Positions 55,001 through 63,380 of a DNA stretch of 64,000 nucleotides are shown here, one piece after another. Location of the stretch: assembly GCF_000686525.1 (NCBI RefSeq), contig NZ_JMKT01000015.1, positions 62,001 to 126,000 of the forward strand, read 5' to 3'. Both the position numbers and the translations under genes were made by a program. Each line of letters opens with the position of its first letter. Positions within the stretch are counted from its first letter, which is position 1. Source of the stretch: Desulfonatronovibrio hydrogenovorans DSM 9292. GTDB taxonomy: Bacteria > Desulfobacterota > Desulfovibrionia > Desulfovibrionales > Desulfonatronovibrionaceae. Below the pieces are notes generated by a model that worked only from the letters and a program-made list of their open reading frames with translations, ran no database searches and was not told the origin of the DNA.

Positions 55001-55164
55001 ACCCCCATGGCTGGTATGGATCTACGGAGGTCTTTAACATCTCCATGCTTTCCCCGGGAACGTACTACTTTATCATGAAGTACTGGGATAATGAGGGGTA
55101 CTTAAGCCCGGTATCTAATATGGTCAGAATTGATATATGCTCTGATATGGTTGAGGGACTTTAA
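52042..55164 (+). CDS. Secreted RIFT-barrel protein, exo-rhamnogalacturonan-lyase-like (PcRGLX/YetA)
   Basis: A 1040-residue exported protein with a signal peptide (residues 1-22, ending ALAA). The N-terminal part (about 25-290), from ENNTAVNRESWPARGGIPLPAG onward, matches the RIFT-barrel domain of PcRGLX/YetA-type lyases. A large (alpha/alpha) toroid follows (about 530-880, with HWYPHYRWDRN and many W/H/Y residues), and then a fibronectin-III-like domain (about 895-1035). It likely degrades or trims an acidic polysaccharide in the periplasm or outside, perhaps the product of this cluster or a competing one. No PEP-CTERM signal is present. It is the first of three adjacent exported proteins. 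Confidence 0.82.
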   Translation: MKIMKMFLILILLVCFCQVALAARSSLDLPLIIENNTAVNRESWPARGGIPLPAGMLLPEDVSGLSVVDTDGQVVPAQFDPFVLWWGRDGSVKWLLVDLLVDVPAMGKAEYRLVHAQGFVDDPIRIQETEVDITVYTGPLKAVISKKRGSILEEVYIDSDGTGSFSSHDRIIRPDLVNGSIIRSDSQEMVYGESQSYNMWGHGSGRIDSASYRSVGHLTEHEYASGMAVPDKVVIEAKGPVRTTVRIEGRHMPDNYGQGIREEGFYSYTVWLDFFAGLSFINITHSLDNQRRDYPMHLYRIKECRMQFALDGDAAPSFVLGTEDGGHEKFEPETKWISLLQDSANADRWDLYNRLEGKSRDDAKEIPGYFFRARALLGPALFRGYKVVQGQARSESPVALARGDQAPGFGGIDFGEKGVSLFMQRFWVECPKAMRLSRDQLHAVFMPDFSPEQFQVHPGSRKSHELTLAFHQGAEALQYNLDHAQAFLHPLHVRTSPGQYAKSRAYPRHIGNQKVNGSNSSHWYPHYRWDRNVYTANWRTAGMLTGFNSGGMHDNYWSVFHRYLQGGGLWHWERGVAHSKWASESLPWLIHEYSYSGDDPWPQHHLVGWGAKKLYTYPEAANISGWVTPYTTNIPAFTAPPKILPDGEHLIHMWPLEWYFLTGSPIARQAVEAIGNQAKYSVHRHFFGDIQSLPPDLSESFYYNDQKNPERIPRYFYTRIYATHLISSAWKYSATGDEESLFFARWLARRILYLQRQNSGVLTPENRWNSIPPWQEAEVAIAAYALYRETGDRALLDIMGSWLTWAWHEAFEPDRGMPHRFKRGERSEQFEHHWYPGVAAPLSYVSLGDASALEMTRQWAKAGMHEIRKGQFLEHPAGQSAAYVLTCLQKKDKPAPVPNPVTDLRVEWIDGKGAGLFWTDPCGPGCKSAFSPKQYWIKYSELPIVDHPLFPDELGNKRGFYQADNISEELNLAGSGQEKSVIITTLDPHGWYGSTEVFNISMLSPGTYYFIMKYWDNEGYLSPVSNMVRIDICSDMVEGL

Positions 55165-55184
55165 TCCGGCCGCTAGCCCTGCTT

Positions 55185-57629
55185 ATGATAAAAAACATCC
55201 TCATATGTCTAATAATCGGATCCTGGTGCTTTTTGATCCTGGCAGCAGATCCAGTCAGTGCTTCCGGACATCAGATTCAGGGGATCAGGATCGTGAATGA
55301 GCGCTGGCCTGATCCCTCCACTATGGATAGCTTTGCCAGAGACGCTGTACGTCTGATGGGGGCTGAGACCAGTGAAGAAAAAGCCCTGGCACTTTTTTAT
55401 TTCATCCGAATGTTTACGGCCAGGACTGACGGGAATGTTCCCAGGGAGCCGGTCCTGGGTGACAACTATATTGATGATCCTCTAAAGGTGCTTAATGTTT
55501 ATGGGGCACATCATTGCGACGGTCTGAGCAGGGTGATGGAGATGGCCTGGAGGTCCCTTAATGGCCGGGCTGAAAAGCTTTATCGAAGTGGGCATACTCA
55601 GACCAATGTCAAATGGAAGGATCAGGACGGGATTTCCCGGTGGCATCTGATGGATATTTCAGAAGGGTGGTTTGTATATGACCGTTCAGGAAAGCATATT
55701 GCCGGTCCAGATCAGATTGCCAGAGATTATTCTCTTATTTTCAGGCCATCCAGGGGGCCAGTTCCCAGAAGAGCCCATTACTGGGGGATGTACAACTGGA
55801 TCCATGCACCTCATTTGGACTGGCCTTCCCACAAGATGGATATCGATCTGTACCCTGGTCAGACTTTCACCCGACTGTGGGGAAATATTGATCTACCATA
55901 CCAGGACAATTTTGCTGCCCAAGGGAAAAAAGACTTTGAACATGGTCCGTATCCTGTCACTTTTGGCAACGGTATCCTGAAGTATGTTCCTGTTTTTTCC
56001 AATGGGGATGCCCTGTGTCATAATCACAGCTCAGGACTTGCCGTCAGACAGGCAGAAGACCCGGGCAGGGAATTACTCCTTGGACCGGATAAACCCGGAA
56101 GGTATGCCCAGGCCGTTTTTTCAATTTCTTCTCCTTATATCATATCCCGAGCCTGGATCAACGGATCGTTTTTCCGGCAGGATGGCAGGGATGAATTGTC
56201 CATAGATATTTCAACTGATGAGGGGGAGAGTTGGAATAAGGTCTGGAGCGGGGAGGAATCAGGAGCATTCCAGCTGGTTGAGCAGCCCCTGTCCGGAGAA
56301 TTTGATATTTACGGTGCTCCTCCTGAGAATACTGCTTATCCTTTTGGTCGATACAGCTATCTGGTCAGGGTCAGGATGAAGGCATACCAGGATGTTATGA
56401 GCGTCGGTCTGGATCATCTGGAAATAGTCACAATAACCCAGCACAATCTTTTTTCCCTGCCCATGCTCTGGCCCGGGACCAATGAAATAACCGTATCCGG
56501 ATATATCCCCAGGGGCAAGGGACTTGCGGTTACCTACAATTGGAAAGATCTTGAAGGACGGAACAGGAAAAGCCGGGTCGTGGTAGAGGAAGCACCCTAT
56601 ACCTACAATATCCAAACTTCAGGGCGGAGATGGAATGATGTGGTCACAAGCTCAATCATCCTGGAGGTTATCCCGGCAAATGGACAAGGCAACAGAGTGG
56701 TTATCAGGGAAAGTGAGCTGGATGTATTTGAAGAGATTGGCCCGGCCCAGGCTTTTCCACTCAAGGACATTGTTGGTCAGAATTATCCCCGCGATTTGAA
56801 AAGCCTGGAACAGTATGTTGCTGACCTTGATCATCCATCCAGACAGATCCAGGCTCTGAGCGGTCTGATGGTGCTTGGGGATGATACTGCCTTTGTCGGG
56901 GTTAAAGAAGTTGCTCTTGAATCAGTGTCTCATCCTCAAAAAGAGATGGCCATCCAGGCCCTTTATTTGCTTAATCCTGACCTAGCCCGTCCGGTGTTTT
57001 TGGAGCTGTTAGATAATTCTCCCAGAGTTCGCTGGAAAGATGATCCTGAGAACAGACTGGTGTGGTTGGGACACTGGTATAATATCTCGGCCTTGATAGG
57101 AAATATTCTGGCTTCCAGCCGGGATGTGGCTGGGGTTCCATACCTGATCAGAGTCCTGGAAAGCATCATTATTGAGAATGACCGTTCATGGCAGGCCCAT
57201 ACCTCCATTATCCGCAGCCTGGGTATTCTTGGAGATCCTGCAGCTGCAGAAGCGATTCGTCCATTTCTTGGCAGGGATCTCAATGTTACTGCAGCGGCAG
57301 CCAGAGCTCTGGGTCAGCTGGGTGATTTTGATTCCAGAGACAGTTTAAGGGTGTTGTTTAGAAAGGCAAGTTACCCCATGATTACCTATTATGCGGGCCA
57401 GGCTCTGATAATGCTTGGAGACAGCAGCATCATCCCAGACATGCATATCAAACTTCATGGTCAGGATGAAAACATGAGGGCTCTGGCTGCGTGTGCCTTG
57501 TGCGTTCTTGGGGATGAAAAAGATTTGGCTGTTTTGGACAGTTTTTTGGATATTGAGCCATTTGAATGGGTGAGGCTGGCTGGTTCACATGACAGAGAGA
57601 AAGGATGTGAGTGTGAAAAGATTTTTTAA
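55185..57629 (+). CDS. Secreted transglutaminase-like protein with HEAT repeats
   Basis: An 814-residue exported protein with a signal peptide (1 to about 26). The region 60-170 has a transglutaminase-like Cys-His-Asp arrangement: HHCDGLSRV (C111), RSGHTQTNVKW (H137) and WHLMDISEGWFVYD (D157). A middle beta-rich region (about 190-510) is of unknown type. From about 525 to 800 there are HEAT repeats (recurring ALxxLGD pattern, e.g. AARALGQLGDFDS). The enzyme part could be a peptidase or acyl-transferase, and the HEAT part a docking surface. It lies between two polysaccharide-acting proteins, so matrix processing is a guess. Confidence 0.75.
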   Translation: MIKNILICLIIGSWCFLILAADPVSASGHQIQGIRIVNERWPDPSTMDSFARDAVRLMGAETSEEKALALFYFIRMFTARTDGNVPREPVLGDNYIDDPLKVLNVYGAHHCDGLSRVMEMAWRSLNGRAEKLYRSGHTQTNVKWKDQDGISRWHLMDISEGWFVYDRSGKHIAGPDQIARDYSLIFRPSRGPVPRRAHYWGMYNWIHAPHLDWPSHKMDIDLYPGQTFTRLWGNIDLPYQDNFAAQGKKDFEHGPYPVTFGNGILKYVPVFSNGDALCHNHSSGLAVRQAEDPGRELLLGPDKPGRYAQAVFSISSPYIISRAWINGSFFRQDGRDELSIDISTDEGESWNKVWSGEESGAFQLVEQPLSGEFDIYGAPPENTAYPFGRYSYLVRVRMKAYQDVMSVGLDHLEIVTITQHNLFSLPMLWPGTNEITVSGYIPRGKGLAVTYNWKDLEGRNRKSRVVVEEAPYTYNIQTSGRRWNDVVTSSIILEVIPANGQGNRVVIRESELDVFEEIGPAQAFPLKDIVGQNYPRDLKSLEQYVADLDHPSRQIQALSGLMVLGDDTAFVGVKEVALESVSHPQKEMAIQALYLLNPDLARPVFLELLDNSPRVRWKDDPENRLVWLGHWYNISALIGNILASSRDVAGVPYLIRVLESIIIENDRSWQAHTSIIRSLGILGDPAAAEAIRPFLGRDLNVTAAAARALGQLGDFDSRDSLRVLFRKASYPMITYYAGQALIMLGDSSIIPDMHIKLHGQDENMRALAACALCVLGDEKDLAVLDSFLDIEPFEWVRLAGSHDREKGCECEKIF

Positions 57630-59151
57630 CCTGATCAGGAATGTTCTGGCAGTTTTCGGGCTTATGGGAATAATTGGACTTGGAGTGGCCATGTATGTCC
57701 TGCTGAAATCAACCAGCCAGCCTCCCAGAACTGTTGCCCAGAAAGTGCTGGAGAGGGCGGGACTGGAGTCAGCATTTCTAGCTGCATTGGTTGAAAGAAA
57801 ACCGGCCAGGCCTGAAGGTCTTGATCTGCCTCCTCTTGATGCCTTTGACTGGATGGGGCACGGTGCAAGTCTGAATAATAATCTGCTGCCGGTAGTCTTT
57901 AATCTTTCAGGGCTCCCTGTTCCCCGGGCATGGCTGATTTCCGGGGAAGTCGGATCATACTCGGAGCAGAGTGTGTCACGCACCCTTAAAGTCAATACTG
58001 CATCTGATTTCTTGAGTGCCCTAGGCAGAGCCAACCCCGGGGATGCCATTACTCTTTCTCCAGGTAGCTATACTATCAGCAGGCGCACAATACCAGTGAA
58101 CCGGCCAGGAACTGTGGACGAGCCCATAGTTGTCAGGGCTGAAAGGGTTGGCGAAGTGTCCCTGGAGCTGGATACCCTGGAAGGCTTTTTGGTCAGTGCA
58201 CCGTACTGGATATTTGAAAACCTGGAAATAAAAGGAGTTTGTTCCACTCACAGCCGGTGCGAACATGCCTTTCACGTGGTGGGCAGCGGGAATGGTTTTG
58301 TGCTCAGGAACAGCAGGGTGAGTGATTTCAATGCGGCAATCAAAGCCAATGCCATTGATGGATCGGATGGACAGAGGATTTTCCCAGACGGAGCCTTAAT
58401 AAAGAACAATACATTTTACAACACCAGCATTCGAAACACCAGGTCGCCTGTTGTTCCTCTGGACCTGGTGGGCACGGACCACTGGGTTATCCGGGGAAAC
58501 ATCATTGCTGATTTTTCCAAGGGACAGGGAGATCAGGTAAGTACCGGGGCTTTTATCAAAGGCAATTCCAGTAACGGTGTTTTTGAAAATAACCTGGTTG
58601 TCTGTGAGTATTCCCATTCAGGAGGAGTAAGGCTGGGACTGTCTTTTGGCGGTGGAGGAACAGGAAGTTCAGCTGCCCGTGATCACGTTGTTTCCATTGA
58701 ACACACAGGAGGCCTGGTGCGCAATAATGTGGTCATGAACTGTTCTGATGTGGGGCTTTATTTGAATAAGGCTCGAAAGACCACGGTTCTTAACAATATA
58801 TTTTACCGGACCATGGGCATTGACGTGCGTTTTGAGGCTAGTTCAGCCGTAATCTTCAACAATATTCTGGACGGCAGGATACGCTCCCGGGATGGAGGAA
58901 CTTTTATTGAAAACAATAATCTGATTACAGGGAGTGGAGTCAGAGGGATGTTCAGGCCTGACTTTAAGGATCTTTTTGTGGAACCAGACCGTGCGGATTT
59001 CAGACTGCTTAAACCAGGGCCCGTTGTTGCTCAGGGGATAAGGCATGACAAACTGAAAGAGGACATATGTGGCCACAATAGAGGTGATCAACCTGACCTA
59101 GGGCCTTTTGAATACAGTGAACACACTCTGTGCAGACTCTTGGATTTTTAA
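57589..59151 (+). CDS. Membrane-anchored right-handed beta-helix protein (pectate-lyase-like)
   Basis: A 520-residue protein with an N-terminal membrane helix (about 12-39, no cleavage site), a linker, and from about 125 to 500 a parallel beta-helix: repeated NNxF, VxNNVV and NNIFYRT rungs and a DAITLSPGSYTI entry typical of chondroitinase-B/pectate-lyase-like folds. It is probably an inner-membrane-anchored enzyme facing the periplasm, acting on glycan. It overlaps the previous gene by 41 bases. GTG 57613 with AAAGGATG before it may be the real start. Confidence 0.8.
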   Translation: MTERKDVSVKRFFNLIRNVLAVFGLMGIIGLGVAMYVLLKSTSQPPRTVAQKVLERAGLESAFLAALVERKPARPEGLDLPPLDAFDWMGHGASLNNNLLPVVFNLSGLPVPRAWLISGEVGSYSEQSVSRTLKVNTASDFLSALGRANPGDAITLSPGSYTISRRTIPVNRPGTVDEPIVVRAERVGEVSLELDTLEGFLVSAPYWIFENLEIKGVCSTHSRCEHAFHVVGSGNGFVLRNSRVSDFNAAIKANAIDGSDGQRIFPDGALIKNNTFYNTSIRNTRSPVVPLDLVGTDHWVIRGNIIADFSKGQGDQVSTGAFIKGNSSNGVFENNLVVCEYSHSGGVRLGLSFGGGGTGSSAARDHVVSIEHTGGLVRNNVVMNCSDVGLYLNKARKTTVLNNIFYRTMGIDVRFEASSAVIFNNILDGRIRSRDGGTFIENNNLITGSGVRGMFRPDFKDLFVEPDRADFRLLKPGPVVAQGIRHDKLKEDICGHNRGDQPDLGPFEYSEHTLCRLLDF

Positions 59152-59171
59152 AACAGGTAGCGGGACCAAAT

Positions 59172-60023
59172 ATGTTTAGGATCAGATTGACCCTGACTTT
59201 TTTGATGGTTTTCATGATCGGTATTGCTGGATGCGAATCAGCTGATAGAGGCGGAAGTGAGGATAGGGCACTTATTGAGTCAGTTCTCCGGGACAATCCG
59301 GAACTAATTATGGAAATCATCAAGGACAATAAGACAACTCTGGCTCAATTGGTGCATGAGGGAACAAGAGAGCTTGGAGAAATGGCCAGGCGCCAGGACT
59401 TGATGAGGCAGATGAACGATCCTCTTGACCCGGCAATAGATCCAAAACGAATAATCCTTGGCAGTCCGGAAGCTGAAGTGACTATTATCGAGTATTTTAA
59501 TTTTCTCTGTCCGGTCTGCCATGTAGCTGGTCAGAAGGTTCAGGACGTTGTGAAGGAGCTTTCAAACCAGACGCGGCTGATCTTGAAGCATGTGGTCAGG
59601 GGCGAGGCGTCCAGGAAGGCAGCCATGTACTTTGAGGCTGTATTCAGGCTGGACAGGGACAAGGCCTTGGAGTTCAAAGACCTGGTTTTTTCACGGTCAA
59701 CAGCCTTGGTCAGTGATCCTGGTCAGACTTTGGATGAGATTGTTGCTCAGCTTGGTCTGGATATTGATTCTGTCCGGGACGTTCTGGAAGACCCCGAAAT
59801 TCAAAACATACTGGACAAGGATCTGGAAGAGGTTGAAAGACTGGGTATTCTTGGGACTCCGGTTATCCTGGTTAACGGGATCATGCTGCATGGGTTTGTT
59901 TCTCAGCAGGAATTGTACAGAGTGATTGCTATGATCACCGGGCAGGAGCACCAGGACAATGGTCTTGTTGAAAAGGACAACGAGTATGACATGTGTCTGG
60001 GGGATTTTGAGGAGTGCGAGTAA
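59172..60023 (+). CDS. DsbA-like thiol-disulfide lipoprotein (ScsC/BdbD type)
   Basis: A 283-residue protein with a lipoprotein signal (IGIAGC, Cys21), a helical region (about 30-85) resembling the ScsC N-terminal oligomerisation part, and a thioredoxin-fold domain with CPVC (113-116). The cis-proline segment is GILGTPVILVNG. It should form or isomerise disulfides in the periplasm. The ATG at 59172 is chosen because the lipoprotein signal begins there, and the 14-residue longer form overlaps the previous gene. Confidence 0.85.
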   Translation: MFRIRLTLTFLMVFMIGIAGCESADRGGSEDRALIESVLRDNPELIMEIIKDNKTTLAQLVHEGTRELGEMARRQDLMRQMNDPLDPAIDPKRIILGSPEAEVTIIEYFNFLCPVCHVAGQKVQDVVKELSNQTRLILKHVVRGEASRKAAMYFEAVFRLDRDKALEFKDLVFSRSTALVSDPGQTLDEIVAQLGLDIDSVRDVLEDPEIQNILDKDLEEVERLGILGTPVILVNGIMLHGFVSQQELYRVIAMITGQEHQDNGLVEKDNEYDMCLGDFEECE

Positions 60024-60095
60024 GCGCCCAGTATTTTCAAGTTGCCAACTCAAAAAAAAATGATCTTGGAGTTGTGTTTTCCAAGTTAAAAAAAT

Positions 60096-61994
60096 ATGTG
60101 CGGAATATGCGGAATATTTAATGTTGATGGCAGGCCTGTTGCTGAAAGTTCCATAAAAAAGATGGCCTCAACTATGGTTCACCGGGGTCCAGACGGAGAG
60201 GGAGTTTTTGTCAAAGGCTCTCTTGGGCTGGGGCATAGACGCCTTGCAATCATCGACCTTGATACCGGAGCCCAGCCCATGGCCACCAGGGACGGCCAGT
60301 TGCAGGTTGTTTTCAACGGAGAGATATATAATTTTCTGGAGTTGAAAAAGGATCTCCAAAACAGAGGTCATGTATTTCAGACCAAAAGCGATACCGAAAG
60401 CATTCTGCATGCCTACAGAGAATGGGGTCTTGATTTTGTTAAACATCTCAGAGGAATGTTTGCCATCGCCCTATGGGATGAGCGGAAAAAGCATCTGGTA
60501 CTGGCCAGGGACCGGATCGGAAAAAAGCCTTTATACTACCTGGCCGATGGCAATAAGCTTGTTTTTGGCTCTGAACTGAAAGCTGTTCTTGCAGCTCCAG
60601 GTGTTCCCCGTAATCTCGATCATGCTGCCCTGGACTGTTATTTCAGCTATGGGTACGTGCCTTCTCCCCTGAGCATCTTTAAGCAGATCCGCAAGCTTCC
60701 CCCTGCCCATGCGGCGATCTGTTCCCGTGAAGGTTTTAAATCCTGGCGCTACTGGAAGCTTAACTTGGAACCTGATACTGATTATGGCAGAGAAGAGGAC
60801 ATTTTGGATCAACTTGTCCAGCTGTTTGACGAATCAGTCAAAATCCGCATGATCAGTGACGTTCCTTTGGGAGCTTTTTTAAGTGGCGGAGTAGACTCCA
60901 GCGCGGTGGTTGCTTCCATGGCTGTCCAGAATCCTGGTTTTTCGGTCAAGACTTCAGCCATAGGTTTTTCAGATAAAAAGTTTGATGAATTGGAATTTGC
61001 CCGGAAAGTAGCCCGGCTTTATGGAACCGACCATACGGAATTTATTGTTGAACCCGATGCCTTGGATGTGATTGAGAAGCTTGTCTGGCACTTTGATGAA
61101 CCTTTTGCCGATTCTTCAGCTATACCTACATTTTATGTTTCCAGGATGGCGAGAAAAAAAGTTACAGTGGCTTTGTCAGGAGATGGTGGTGATGAAAATT
61201 TTGCAGGATATGCCAGCCGCTATTCCATGACTGCATTTGAAGACAAAGTTCGTCGGAAGATACCATCCTTTTTTCGGAAAGGAGTAGTCCAGAGAATTGG
61301 ACGATTTTATCCCAGACTTGATAATTTCCCCAGGCCTCTCAGGCTGAGATCCTTTCTGCAAAATATAGGAGTAAGCGCTGATGTGGCATATTTCAGGGAC
61401 ATGTCTTTTTATTTTCGGCCTGAGGACAAATTGGAACTTTTTCGAAGGGAATATTTAAGAATGACTGAGGATGCCGATCCTGCTGAGTTTTTGGGCGGTT
61501 ACTTTAGAGAAGCCGCAAATGCTGACCAATTGAGCAGGGCTCAGTATGTGGACATGATGACCTACCTGCCCGAAGATATCCTGGTCAAAGTTGACAGGAT
61601 GAGCATGGCCAATTCCCTGGAAGTCCGCGCTCCAATACTTGACCATGTGTTTATGGAATACGTTGCCGGACTTCCAGCCAGCCTCAAGTTAAGGAATTCA
61701 GAATCCAAGTATATTTTTAAGAAAATGAATGAAGGAAGACTCCCTCCTGAAGTACTTTATCGGAAAAAGCAGGGATTTTGTGTACCCCTTTCTGATTGGA
61801 TGAAAAATGGCTTGAAACAGTTTGCTGAGGATACTTTGTTTTCTGGTGGGATCCTGAATGAATTTTGTGAACAGGAAAAACTGCAGAAATTATGGCAAGG
61901 ACATCAGCAAGGAAGAGAAGATAATTCGCATCAGATTTGGGCACTGCTTATGCTGGAACTCTGGCATGAAAAATTTGCAGATAACAGGTTCTGA
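60096..61994 (+). CDS. XrtA-system amidotransferase (asparagine-synthase-like)
   Basis: A 632-residue glutamine-dependent amidotransferase of the exosortase-associated type (TIGR03108-like). The mature start MCGICG gives the nucleophile Cys2; RGPDGEG and FNGEIYN are GATase residues. The synthase domain has SGGVDSS (263-269) for ATP pyrophosphatase action. It amidates a carboxylate, perhaps a uronic acid in the polymer or an amino-acid group made by the ATP-grasp block. No ribosome site is visible before the ATG; a small hairpin (CTTGGA/TCCAAG, 60065-60085) lies in the leader. Confidence 0.93.
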   Translation: MCGICGIFNVDGRPVAESSIKKMASTMVHRGPDGEGVFVKGSLGLGHRRLAIIDLDTGAQPMATRDGQLQVVFNGEIYNFLELKKDLQNRGHVFQTKSDTESILHAYREWGLDFVKHLRGMFAIALWDERKKHLVLARDRIGKKPLYYLADGNKLVFGSELKAVLAAPGVPRNLDHAALDCYFSYGYVPSPLSIFKQIRKLPPAHAAICSREGFKSWRYWKLNLEPDTDYGREEDILDQLVQLFDESVKIRMISDVPLGAFLSGGVDSSAVVASMAVQNPGFSVKTSAIGFSDKKFDELEFARKVARLYGTDHTEFIVEPDALDVIEKLVWHFDEPFADSSAIPTFYVSRMARKKVTVALSGDGGDENFAGYASRYSMTAFEDKVRRKIPSFFRKGVVQRIGRFYPRLDNFPRPLRLRSFLQNIGVSADVAYFRDMSFYFRPEDKLELFRREYLRMTEDADPAEFLGGYFREAANADQLSRAQYVDMMTYLPEDILVKVDRMSMANSLEVRAPILDHVFMEYVAGLPASLKLRNSESKYIFKKMNEGRLPPEVLYRKKQGFCVPLSDWMKNGLKQFAEDTLFSGGILNEFCEQEKLQKLWQGHQQGREDNSHQIWALLMLELWHEKFADNRF

Positions 61995-62015
61995 ATCAGA
62001 ATTAGCAGGTGAAGC

Positions 62016-63380
62016 ATGTATCCAAAAATAGTTAAGCATCTTATTTTTCCGCTTCATGAAAAATTCATGGGCAGAAGGACTATGTCATGTCTTGATGAAC
62101 TTGAGAAATGGCAATGGGCTGAACCTGAAGAAATCCAGGAGCTGCAGCTTGCCAAGTTGAAATCCCTGCTGATGCATGCAACTGATAACATACCATTTTA
62201 CAATGAGCGGTTCAGGAAATTCGGTTTCAATCCCCAGGAAATCAAGTCAATCAAAGACATAAGGGATATCCCCATGCTGACCAAAGAGGAGATACGGACC
62301 AATCTGGAAGCCATGCTTTGGAAAGAGTGTCCTGGCGGTCTGCATAGGTACAACACAGGGGGATCATCAGGCCAGCCTCTGGTTTTTTACTTTGACCGCA
62401 GGCGTCAGGCATTTGATAAGGCTGCAAGGATCATGACTCATCGATGGTGGGGGGTAGATATCGGTGACAGAGAGTTTTATTTGTGGGGGTCTCCACTTGA
62501 AATGGCTGGCCAGGACAGACTTAAGCAGATAAGAGATAGGTTGACCAATGAATATCTGTATAGTGCATTTGAAATTTCTCAGGACATGGTACCTGAAATA
62601 GTCACCAGACTGGAAAAATTCAGGCCCAAATGCCTGTTCGGATACCCTAGTACCATCAGCCTTTTTTGTTCCATGGCTGGAAAACAGCATATCGATCTTT
62701 CCGGACTTGGGATCACAGTGGTTTTTTCAACCGCCGAAGTATTGTATGAGCATCAGAAGAGAATTATCAACCAGGCCTTGGGAGGAATTCCGGTTGTTGA
62801 CTCTTACGGCAGCAGGGAAGGAGGTTTTATCAACCACCAATGCAGGGAGGGAACCTATCATGTGATGGATCCCAATTATATCCTGGAGCTGATCAATGAT
62901 GACGGAAAACCTGTGCTGGAAGGTGAAACCGGGGAAGTGGTCATAACTCATCTGGATGCCTGGGGAATGCCTTTTATTCGTTACAGGACCGGTGACATGG
63001 CCAAGTCTGATGGAATGGAGTGTCCCTGCGGGAGAGGACTCAGTTCCATGGCCAGCTTACAGGGCCGGACCACTGATTTTATAGTCACGCCGGATGGCCG
63101 CTGGCAGCATGCCTTGTCTTTGATCTATGTGGTCCGGGACATTGAAGGGGTTTCCGAGTTTAAGATTGTTCAGGAAGAGATTGATCTGGTCCGGGTCCTG
63201 ATCCGAACTGATTCCAGTTTATACCCGGACAATGGTGACCGGAGAATTAGGCAGGGATTTAAAAAACGGATGGGAGGGGAAGTAAAAGTCAGGATTGAGC
63301 ATGTTGAGATGATTCCCAGGGATGCTTCGGGAAAATTCAGATATGTTGTTTCCAATGTCGGCGGAAATTATGACTGCTAA
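62016..63380 (+). CDS. PaaK/CapK-like adenylate-forming ligase
   Basis: A 454-residue protein of the phenylacetate-CoA-ligase-like family. It has NIPFYNERF, the P-loop YNTGGSSGQPLVF, DSYGSREGG near the adenine site, and YRTGDMAKSDG followed by a C-terminal lid. CapK-like members sit in capsule loci, where they activate an acid as acyl-AMP for transfer to sugar or carrier. The substrate is unknown. It starts 21 bases after the amidotransferase stop and overlaps the next gene by 11 bases. Confidence 0.88.
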   Translation: MYPKIVKHLIFPLHEKFMGRRTMSCLDELEKWQWAEPEEIQELQLAKLKSLLMHATDNIPFYNERFRKFGFNPQEIKSIKDIRDIPMLTKEEIRTNLEAMLWKECPGGLHRYNTGGSSGQPLVFYFDRRRQAFDKAARIMTHRWWGVDIGDREFYLWGSPLEMAGQDRLKQIRDRLTNEYLYSAFEISQDMVPEIVTRLEKFRPKCLFGYPSTISLFCSMAGKQHIDLSGLGITVVFSTAEVLYEHQKRIINQALGGIPVVDSYGSREGGFINHQCREGTYHVMDPNYILELINDDGKPVLEGETGEVVITHLDAWGMPFIRYRTGDMAKSDGMECPCGRGLSSMASLQGRTTDFIVTPDGRWQHALSLIYVVRDIEGVSEFKIVQEEIDLVRVLIRTDSSLYPDNGDRRIRQGFKKRMGGEVKVRIEHVEMIPRDASGKFRYVVSNVGGNYDC

